Of a stretch of DNA of 10,357 nucleotides, positions 6,014-10,357 are shown piece by piece. Position 1 is the first letter of the stretch. Every line of letters starts with the position of its first letter. A program made the position numbers and the translations under genes. The notes beneath the pieces are model-generated. The model worked only from the letters and a program-made list of their open reading frames with translations. It was not told where the DNA came from and searched no databases. Source of the stretch: Candidatus Peregrinibacteria bacterium (GTDB taxonomy: Bacteria; Patescibacteriota; Gracilibacteria; UBA1369; LOWO2-01-FULL-3); NCBI GenBank assembly GCA_003566255.1, contig PXEC01000129.1:1-10357 (forward strand), read 5' to 3'.

Positions 6014-7876
6014 CAGTTCTTTCACGCTGTTTACCGTTTTGTGTCTGATCACTTCTCTTTGCCATTTTTCGAGTTGTGTTATGTAAACCCTGTCCCAGTT
6101 ATTTAGTTTCTCGGGGTGTTGTTGTTCCAGCCGACTGTATGCCGCGAGAGTGTTGTCGATTAAGCGGGGAAGAGCGTTATAAAGAGGATAGTTTTTGTTG
6201 TCGTGATCAAGCATACACCAAGCCAATAATCTCGTTACTGTTGTTCTTATCGTGTTGAGGCGTAAATCCAGATTGAATCCTTCCAGACTTTCCAGATTGT
6301 TTGCGCGGTCCTCAATTTTTACTATGAGGGCTATTTGCTGTATTTTTTTGCTTTGAGCCGCGATTGCGTTGAGGCGGATTAAGAACTTTGTGAGTTTGTG
6401 TTTATCGTGGGAGTGGTCTTTTTCCGGGAATGTTCTAAAGGTTTTTGATGAGGGAGTTTGGAGATTTTCGGGTTGAATCCCCCATGTTCCCAGTTCTTCC
6501 TCTGTCGGGGTTAATATTTTTGAAGTTGTTTCAAAGCCCGCGATATTCTGCACAATCGCGTTTTTTGCTTCTATTCTCTTTTTTTGGCTGGGCTTTTGAG
6601 TTCTTTCAAGTTCGGTGTTGTTTGAAATTATTCTTAGAAGGCTTTTTAATGCCGATCTTCTGGAATGTTTTATTTTCGCTTCCGATCTTAGGCCCAACAG
6701 GTCCAAAACTTTTGCTTTTACTTCCTGTCTTGTTCTTTCAGGGAAGCCGCTTTTTATGTGAGGGTCCAGTTTACTATCGTATTTGTCGATGAAGGGTTTT
6801 ATATAATTTTGTATCACTTCTTCGGTGTCTTGGTCCGTGTCTTCCACTATATCGTGGATTGCCGTTAGAACTGTAAGTACAACCAAATCTATTGTTAGTT
6901 TGTCCCGTTTGTCCGTGCTGTAGGGGAAAACATCAAAAATTGTGTTTGCCGTTGTGTTTGCCATGTGTTCAACCGCTGCTTTGTTTTCGGTTTTTCTTCT
7001 TCTGCTTTTCTTTGTTGAACCGTGATGAAGAGTGGTTTTTGCGGCGGAAATTCCCTGATGGGTCGCGTGTATTGATTCAAGAGCACGTAATCTGTGGACC
7101 AGATGTTTTCTTAATGGATGATTTTTGGGGAATATGTAAACTGTTTTGTCGTCTGAGCGTTCCAGGAGCATTGCCAGGTAAAGGCGAAGTGCGGTTATGT
7201 AGTTTTTTTGCGCTTCGTATGTCATTCTGCGCAGGGATTTATCTGTTGTTCTCCATGTTTGCAGTTCTTCCGATGGGGGGATGTCAAGAACGTCAAGACT
7301 TGCGAATACTCCGTTTTGATATTCTTGGGAAATTCTTTTGCGGACCAGAGATCTGGTGTCAATGATCATATCCGCCAATTCGGACAATTTGTCTTGTTTG
7401 TGGACTTTTGTGCTGTCGGGATTGGGCGGAGTGTGATCTTCCGGATCCGGATAGAACGGGAGGTCGGGTTGTGTTGGAGTGTTTTGTGGAGCGCGAAGGT
7501 TCTTATATTTGATGGGAGGAAAGTTCAGTTCAAGTTGTTGGGGGTAAGCTCCGGGGAATCCGGGATTTTTTGGCGCGTCTATCCAGTGTTGTTTCAGGGC
7601 CGCAACAGCACTAAGGAACTCCGTTTTACAGACCAAAACCGTTTCCCATATGTTTGCCAGTCTTTCGTGGTGGGATTCTTCAATGTCTTTTTTCAGAATG
7701 TCGAAATCCAGGGGTGTTATGCTTCCCAGGGCTTGTCTTTCAAGTTCAAATAAAAAAGTGCTTTCTTCGCTATCACATTTTTGAGAGGATTTGTTTACAG
7801 GCCATCTTTCCTCCAACATTTTGCGATATCCTATCAGGAGGACGGCTTTTTCCTTTGTTTTTTCTAATGTTTCCAT
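6002..7876 (-). CDS. large protein with a RelA/SpoT-type HD hydrolase domain, no visible synthetase domain
   Basis: The 624-residue protein has a central to C-terminal HD domain. It shows AVEHM (His304), VLTAIHDIVEDTD (His341, Asp342, Glu345, Asp346, Thr347) and ALIVKIEDRANNLESLEG (Asp523, Arg524, Asn527). This set matches H...HDxxEDT...DRxxN of the (p)ppGpp hydrolase domain of RelA/SpoT homologues, where these residues bind Mn and the nucleotide. About 175 residues separate the EDT and DR blocks, clearly more than usual, with a basic Lys/Arg-rich insertion (about 390-440). I see no alarmone synthetase, TGS or ACT domain. Residues 1-300 match nothing I recognise; about 100-160 is Pro-rich and probably a linker, and 284-298 is very basic (TKKSRRRKTENK). 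The start ATG has a good promoter 24-52 nt upstream. Alarmone hydrolysis is an inference; another HD phosphohydrolase activity is possible. Confidence 0.75.
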   Translation of the reverse strand: METLEKTKEKAVLLIGYRKMLEERWPVNKSSQKCDSEESTFLFELERQALGSITPLDFDILKKDIEESHHERLANIWETVLVCKTEFLSAVAALKQHWIDAPKNPGFPGAYPQQLELNFPPIKYKNLRAPQNTPTQPDLPFYPDPEDHTPPNPDSTKVHKQDKLSELADMIIDTRSLVRKRISQEYQNGVFASLDVLDIPPSEELQTWRTTDKSLRRMTYEAQKNYITALRLYLAMLLERSDDKTVYIFPKNHPLRKHLVHRLRALESIHATHQGISAAKTTLHHGSTKKSRRRKTENKAAVEHMANTTANTIFDVFPYSTDKRDKLTIDLVVLTVLTAIHDIVEDTDQDTEEVIQNYIKPFIDKYDSKLDPHIKSGFPERTRQEVKAKVLDLLGLRSEAKIKHSRRSALKSLLRIISNNTELERTQKPSQKKRIEAKNAIVQNIAGFETTSKILTPTEEELGTWGIQPENLQTPSSKTFRTFPEKDHSHDKHKLTKFLIRLNAIAAQSKKIQQIALIVKIEDRANNLESLEGFNLDLRLNTIRTTVTRLLAWCMLDHDNKNYPLYNALPRLIDNTLAAYSRLEQQHPEKLNNWDRVYITQLEKWQREVIRHKTVNSVKELLAG

Positions 7877-7899
7877 GCGGATTCTTCAAAAGAGCCTTG

Positions 7900-7928
7900 A
7901 ATATGGCACTTTTAGGGCGTTTTGTCAA
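7900..7928 (-). promoter_or_regulatory. sigma-70-type promoter for the HD-domain gene
   Basis: On the minus strand a perfect TTGACA (7928-7923) is followed after 17 bp by CATATT (7905-7900), with TGC directly upstream as an extended -10. The predicted TSS near 7893 leaves a leader of about 17 nt before the ATG at 7876. It is the best -35/-10 pair in the window. Confidence 0.6.
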
Positions 7929-8007
7929 GAAGCGAATGCTAAAAATCCTTAGTTTTTGCGGGTTTACGTGAAATTCCATGCCGTGCCCTTTCTTAAAAAG
8001 CACCGGT

Positions 8008-8050
8008 TGGAACGCGCGGAGCGGGTGGCTCTGGAATGCGCGGAGCAGGG
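8008..8050. repeat. short imperfect direct repeat in a GC-rich spacer
   Basis: Two copies of a 19-nt sequence beginning TGGAAYGCGCGGAGC start at 8008 and 8032 (24-nt period). Among the first 18 bases they differ at two positions. The stretch from about 8001 to 8080 is much richer in G+C than its flanks. It lies downstream of the tRNA on the minus strand and holds no convincing gene. Its role is unknown. Confidence 0.5.
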
Positions 8051-8056
8051 GATACT

Positions 8057-8075
8057 GGCCCGCCGTAGGCGGGCC
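8057..8075 (-). terminator. strong GC hairpin just downstream of tRNA-Arg
   Basis: GGCCCGCC (8057-8064) and GGCGGGCC (8068-8075) form a perfect 8-bp stem with a 3-nt loop. On the minus strand the hairpin begins 2 nt after the encoded CCA of the tRNA. No U run follows, so it is not a textbook intrinsic terminator. It could stop transcription, mark the tRNA 3' end for processing, or be a copy of a dispersed palindromic repeat. Confidence 0.5.
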
Positions 8076-8077
8076 TT

Positions 8078-8154
8078 TGGTGCGCCCGACAGGATTTGAA
8101 CCTGTGACCTTTGGCTCCGCAAGCCAACGCTCTATCCAACTGAGCTACGGGCGC
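8078..8154 (-). tRNA. tRNA-Arg, anticodon GCG, CCA encoded
   Basis: The minus strand folds into a complete cloverleaf. The acceptor stem is GCGCCCG with CGGGCGC, discriminator A and an encoded CCA (8080-8078). The D-arm is GCTC/GAGC with a GG-containing loop. The anticodon stem is TTGGC/GCCAA around the loop TTGCGGA. The T-arm is ACAGG TTCAAAT CCTGT. The anticodon GCG (8120-8118) reads CGC and CGU, and A20 plus C35 fit arginine identity. Bacteria normally use an ACG anticodon edited to inosine for these codons, so a genomic G34 is unusual. The gene follows two hairpin units that copy part of it and is likely transcribed from a promoter upstream of them. Confidence 0.95.
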
Positions 8155-8182
8155 ATGTGCTAAATTTTGATGATCTTCTTTC

Positions 8183-8250
8183 CCCGTCAGTTGGATAGAG
8201 CGTTGACGCTCTTTTTGCTAGAGCTGAAGGCTCTCCAACTGAGCTACGGG
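8183..8250 (-). repeat. long tRNA-derived hairpin, unit 1
   Basis: CCCGT + CAGTTGGA + GAGC on one arm pair with GCTC + TCCAACTG + ACGGG on the other, with an AGCT bulge on one side and a TA bulge on the other. The apical part contains a second 5-bp hairpin (GCTCT/AGAGC, 7-nt loop). The stem can form in either strand's RNA. Confidence 0.75.
8198..8216 (+). terminator. terminator-like stem plus T run on the + strand, inside unit 1
   Basis: GAGCG-TTGA-CGCTC followed by TTTTT resembles a small intrinsic terminator for + strand transcripts, which here would be antisense to the tRNA. The 5-bp stem is short, and the same bases also take part in the larger hairpin. Confidence 0.3.
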
Positions 8251-8281
8251 CGCATGTGCTAAATTTTAATGATCTTCTTTC

Positions 8282-8350
8282 CCCGTCAGTTGGATAGAGC
8301 GTTGGCCGCTCTTTTTGCTAGAGCTGAAGGCTCTCCAACTGAGCTACGGG
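8282..8350 (-). repeat. long tRNA-derived hairpin, unit 2
   Basis: Same architecture as unit 1, one base longer. The only difference in the apical part is TTGGC in place of TTGA between GAGCG and CGCTC, so both short stems are kept while the loop changes. The inverted segment here matches the tRNA over 21 nt. Confidence 0.75.
8297..8316 (+). terminator. terminator-like stem plus T run on the + strand, inside unit 2
   Basis: GAGCG-TTGGC-CGCTC followed by TTTTT, the equivalent of the element in unit 1. The stem is identical and the loop differs. No + strand gene is seen upstream that would need it. Confidence 0.3.
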
Positions 8351-8360
8351 CACCCGGAGG

Positions 8361-8388
8361 ATTTTATGTGTCGAAATACTACTGAAAA
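8361..8388 (-). promoter_or_regulatory. possible promoter for the hairpin array and tRNA-Arg
   Basis: On the minus strand TTTTCA (8388-8383) and TAAAAT (8366-8361) are 16 bp apart in the 45-nt gap between the phosphatase stop and the array. The predicted TSS is near 8354, right where the outermost tRNA fragment begins. Weak consensus match; read-through from the upstream phosphatase gene is possible. Confidence 0.3.
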
Positions 8389-8395
8389 AGGTCCG

Positions 8396-9214
8396 TTACG
8401 GCAAGGATTTGAAGATTTTTGTGATTTTGGGATGGAGATTTTTGTTTGCCGTTAGTATGTCCGCGCCGAACAAGTCCAATTGTTTGCCGTTTACATCGCT
8501 TACTTCCGCGCCCGCTTCTTTGGCTATTAAAGCGCCGCCGGCTATGTCCCAGGGTTTGAGACCGAGTTCCCAGTAAGCGTCAAAGCATCCTCTGGCGACG
8601 TAGCATAGGTCCAGCGAGGCGGCGCCAAACCTTCTCATTCCTCTGCATTTGTCCAAAACTGCCGAGAAGTAAGGGAGGTTGACGGTTTTGTCTTTATACG
8701 GAAATCCCGTCGCGACTACGGAATCCATCAATTTTGAGGTTTTTGACGCTCTGATTTTTTCTCTATTCAAATATGCTCCCTTATTTTTTTCCGCATGAAA
8801 GAGTTCTTTTAGAGCGGGTGCGTATACAACTCCAAGGACCATATCTCCCTCCAGGTAATCAAAATTTTTTGAGCCGGTGTAATTTTTGTTTTTAAAAATT
8901 CCTATAGATACCGTGTATTGGGGAAGTCCCATTGTGTAATTTGTTGTGCCGTCCAAGGGATCTATTATCCAGATATAGGGGGCTTTTTTCAGTGTTTGAA
9001 GGTTGTTTTCCGTGTGGGTGTGGCTTTCTTCCGCTATTATGCCGTGATCCGGGTATTTTTTTCGGATTTCTTTGATTATCAACTCTTCAGCTTTTTTATC
9101 GGCTTCCGTGACCAGATCTCTAGCACTTTTTTTTGTTATTTTCAGCGGCTTTTTGGATTTCTCCAATAACAAATCTCCGGCTTTTTTCGCGATTTTGATT
9201 GTGAAGTTCAGCAT
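8396..9214 (-). CDS. inositol monophosphatase-family (SuhB-like) phosphatase
   Basis: A Mg-dependent phosphatase of the IMPase/FBPase/CysQ superfamily, 272 residues, the usual length. The metal-site motifs are intact: GIIAEES (58-64, Glu62/63), WIIDPLDGTTNY (82-93, Asp85 and Asp88) and PWDIAGGALIAKEAGAEVSD (221-240, Asp223). LVTEADKKAEELI (34-46) is the typical first helix region. A short polar insertion (about 110-123) separates two central strands. The substrate cannot be read from the sequence: myo-inositol 1-phosphate, fructose bisphosphate, histidinol phosphate and PAP phosphatases share these motifs, although WDIAGG is closest to SuhB-type enzymes. It is divergent from uvrB and lies upstream of the tRNA array on the same strand. 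The start ATG 9214 has no Shine-Dalgarno site. Confidence 0.9.
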   Translation of the reverse strand: MLNFTIKIAKKAGDLLLEKSKKPLKITKKSARDLVTEADKKAEELIIKEIRKKYPDHGIIAEESHTHTENNLQTLKKAPYIWIIDPLDGTTNYTMGLPQYTVSIGIFKNKNYTGSKNFDYLEGDMVLGVVYAPALKELFHAEKNKGAYLNREKIRASKTSKLMDSVVATGFPYKDKTVNLPYFSAVLDKCRGMRRFGAASLDLCYVARGCFDAYWELGLKPWDIAGGALIAKEAGAEVSDVNGKQLDLFGADILTANKNLHPKITKIFKSLP

Positions 9215-9222
9215 TTTTGTAA

Positions 9223-9251
9223 ATTTTGGGTTACCCTTTAGAGTTTATCAA
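9223..9251 (-). promoter_or_regulatory. possible promoter for the phosphatase gene
   Basis: On the minus strand TTGATA (9251-9246) and CAAAAT (9228-9223) are exactly 17 bp apart. The -10 ends 8 nt before the ATG at 9214, so the mRNA would have almost no leader. Consensus match only. Confidence 0.35.
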
Positions 9252-9309
9252 ACTTTGAGGTGGATTTAAATTTCTTTTCAATTGAGGGGACTGGACGTCA
9301 CACAATTTT

Positions 9310-9315
9310 TATAGT
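9310..9315 (+). promoter_or_regulatory. possible -10 element for uvrB
   Basis: TATAGT lies 15 nt before ATG 9331 and would give a leader of about 9 nt. No good -35 is present at 16-18 bp. No LexA-type operator is recognised between the divergent genes. Confidence 0.3.
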
Positions 9316-9330
9316 AAATTCCTTTGGTCT

Positions 9331-10357
9331 ATGAATAAATTCAAACTTGTATCGGAGATGTCTCCCAAGGGAGATCAGCCTCACGCGATAGAGGCAATAT
9401 CAAAGGGTCTTCGTGACAATGAGCGGTTTCAAACTTTGCTGGGAGTTACCGGGTCCGGAAAGACCTATGTCATGGCCAAAATAGTTGAGGAGTTACAAAG
9501 ACCCATGCTTGTTTTGGCTCACAACAAGACTTTGGCTGCTCAGCTTTGCAGTGAGTTTCAGGACTTTTTTCCGGATAACGCGGTGAGTTATTTCGTTTCA
9601 TATTACGATTATTATCAGCCTGAGGCGTATATGCCGGCTACCGACACTTATATCGAGAAAGACGCTTCCATTAACGAGGAAATCGATAAGTTCCGCCATG
9701 CCGCGACAGCAAATCTTCTTACCAGAAATGACGTCCTAATTGTTGCTTCGGTTTCATGTATTTACGGGCTGGGGTCTTTTGACAGCTATAATCAACTTGC
9801 GGTCACGTTGAAAAAAGGCGAAACGATACAGAGGGATCGGTTTTTGCGAAGGCTGACGGACTTGCAGTATACAAGATCTCACATGGATTTTAAGAACGGC
9901 ATGTTTCATGTTTTGGGAGACACCGTGGAGATATTTCCTCCCGATAGGGACAATGTTTTTAGAATTGAATTTTTTGGGGATGAAATTGAAGCGATTTCGG
10001 AGGTGGAGAGTTTTACCGGAGAAATAATAAAAAGTATGGAGGAAGTCACCATTTTCCCCGCGAAGCATGATGTGACTACGCAGGAAAGAATTGATCAGGC
10101 TGTCGAAATGATCAGAGGTGATCTGGAAATTCGATATAATGAACTGAAGAAAATGGGCAAAAATCTTGAAGCGGAAAGAATAAAGACCCGAACGGAATAC
10201 GATATTGAAATTTTAATGGAGACCGGATATTGCAACGGGATAGAAAATTACACGCGTTATCTCAATGCGAAAAATCCGGGAGAAAGGCCTTCCACTTTGC
10301 TTGATTATATGCCGGAAGACTTTTTGCTTTTTATCGATGAGTCGCATATGACTGTTC
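9331..10357 (+). CDS. uvrB: UvrABC system protein B, 3' truncated by the window edge
   Basis: UvrB is the damage-verifying helicase-like subunit of nucleotide excision repair; it receives DNA from UvrA and recruits UvrC. The 342 visible residues start MNKFKLVSEMSPKGDQPHAI and contain LLGVTGSGKT (36-45, Walker A), LVLAHNKTLAAQL (60-72), SYYDYYQPEAYMP (90-102, the tyrosine-rich beta-hairpin that clamps DNA), TANLLTRNDVLIVASVSCIY (126-145), the domain-2 region around residues 160-245, and FLLFIDESH (331-339, Walker B/DESH box). About half of the usual ~660 residues are present; helicase motifs III-VI and the UVR motif lie outside the window. ATG 9331 gives the normal family N-terminus. No Shine-Dalgarno motif precedes it. 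Confidence 0.97.
   Translation, partial: MNKFKLVSEMSPKGDQPHAIEAISKGLRDNERFQTLLGVTGSGKTYVMAKIVEELQRPMLVLAHNKTLAAQLCSEFQDFFPDNAVSYFVSYYDYYQPEAYMPATDTYIEKDASINEEIDKFRHAATANLLTRNDVLIVASVSCIYGLGSFDSYNQLAVTLKKGETIQRDRFLRRLTDLQYTRSHMDFKNGMFHVLGDTVEIFPPDRDNVFRIEFFGDEIEAISEVESFTGEIIKSMEEVTIFPAKHDVTTQERIDQAVEMIRGDLEIRYNELKKMGKNLEAERIKTRTEYDIEILMETGYCNGIENYTRYLNAKNPGERPSTLLDYMPEDFLLFIDESHMTV

Larger units (their letters stand above)
8142..8350 (-). repeat. tandem array of two tRNA-derived 99/100-bp units upstream of tRNA-Arg
   Basis: Starting inside the tRNA D-arm, the sequence repeats with periods of 99 bp (8142 to 8241) and 100 bp (8241 to 8341). Each unit holds, in minus-strand order, a copy of tRNA nucleotides 1-25 lacking two D-loop bases (GGAGAGC for GGATAGAGC), a 46-48-nt insert, and then a flank (GAAAGAAGATCAT...GCACAT) identical to the one in front of the real tRNA except for one base. 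The insert carries an inverted copy of the tRNA segment from the D-arm into the anticodon stem: 18-19 nt in unit 1 and 21 nt in unit 2. Neither unit has the anticodon, T-arm or 3' acceptor strand, so they are not functional tRNA genes. The outermost tRNA fragment (near 8351) has GTGCCCG for GCGCCCG and a different flank. Confidence 0.9.

Noticed and set aside
6892..7365. Long + strand frames opposite the HD-domain gene (6892-7365, 7208-7753)
   Set aside because: They are Phe/Cys/Leu-rich translations of the antisense strand with no recognisable motifs, while the minus-strand frame has a promoter and an HD domain.
7978..8163. A small + strand frame reading RPTGFEPVTFGSASQRSI
   Set aside because: It is the well-known false frame antisense to a tRNA gene.
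8142..8350. CRISPR array or two additional tRNA genes
   Set aside because: The units are ~99 bp with no constant repeat/variable spacer pattern. They lack the anticodon arm, T-arm and 3' acceptor strand, so neither a CRISPR array nor working tRNAs.

Overview
The window looks like a gene-dense piece of a bacterial genome, most likely from a Patescibacteria/CPR lineage, perhaps Peregrinibacteria-like. The grounds are short or overlapping intergenic spaces, a two-gene reduced transketolase, large orphan proteins beside compact housekeeping enzymes, an SLH surface protein, and no Shine-Dalgarno motif at any gene start. TGA is used as a normal stop (prs, rpiB), so the UGA-to-Gly code of Gracilibacteria/Absconditabacteria does not apply. 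The taxonomic call is inference; no marker phylogeny was possible.

Left part (1-2129): the 3' end of a surface protein with a fibronectin-III-like end and three C-terminal SLH repeats. The first SLH repeat is broken by a frameshift. It is followed by an orphan 421-residue protein with its own extended -10 promoter.

Centre (2214-6013, + strand): ndk, two overlapping transketolase-like genes, prs, rpiB and rpe. Together they link the non-oxidative pentose phosphate pathway to PRPP and nucleoside triphosphates. The transketolase-like pair is the odd member: the Pyr subunit is only 138 residues and several family histidines appear to be replaced.

Right part: a minus-strand 624-residue protein carries a RelA/SpoT-type HD hydrolase motif set and no recognisable alarmone synthetase domain. 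It overlaps rpe tail to tail by 12 nt. Then come a GC-rich spacer with direct repeats and a strong hairpin, a tRNA-Arg(GCG) gene on the minus strand, and two tandem ~99-bp units just upstream of that tRNA. Each unit contains a direct copy of the tRNA 5' end and an inverted copy of its D-arm/anticodon-stem region. A minus-strand inositol-monophosphatase-family gene follows, and the window ends inside uvrB (+ strand).

The most unusual features are the tRNA-derived hairpin array at 8142-8350, the reduced transketolase-like pair, the single-domain HD hydrolase, and the pattern of missing Shine-Dalgarno sites with -10-like boxes 7-8 nt before several start codons.
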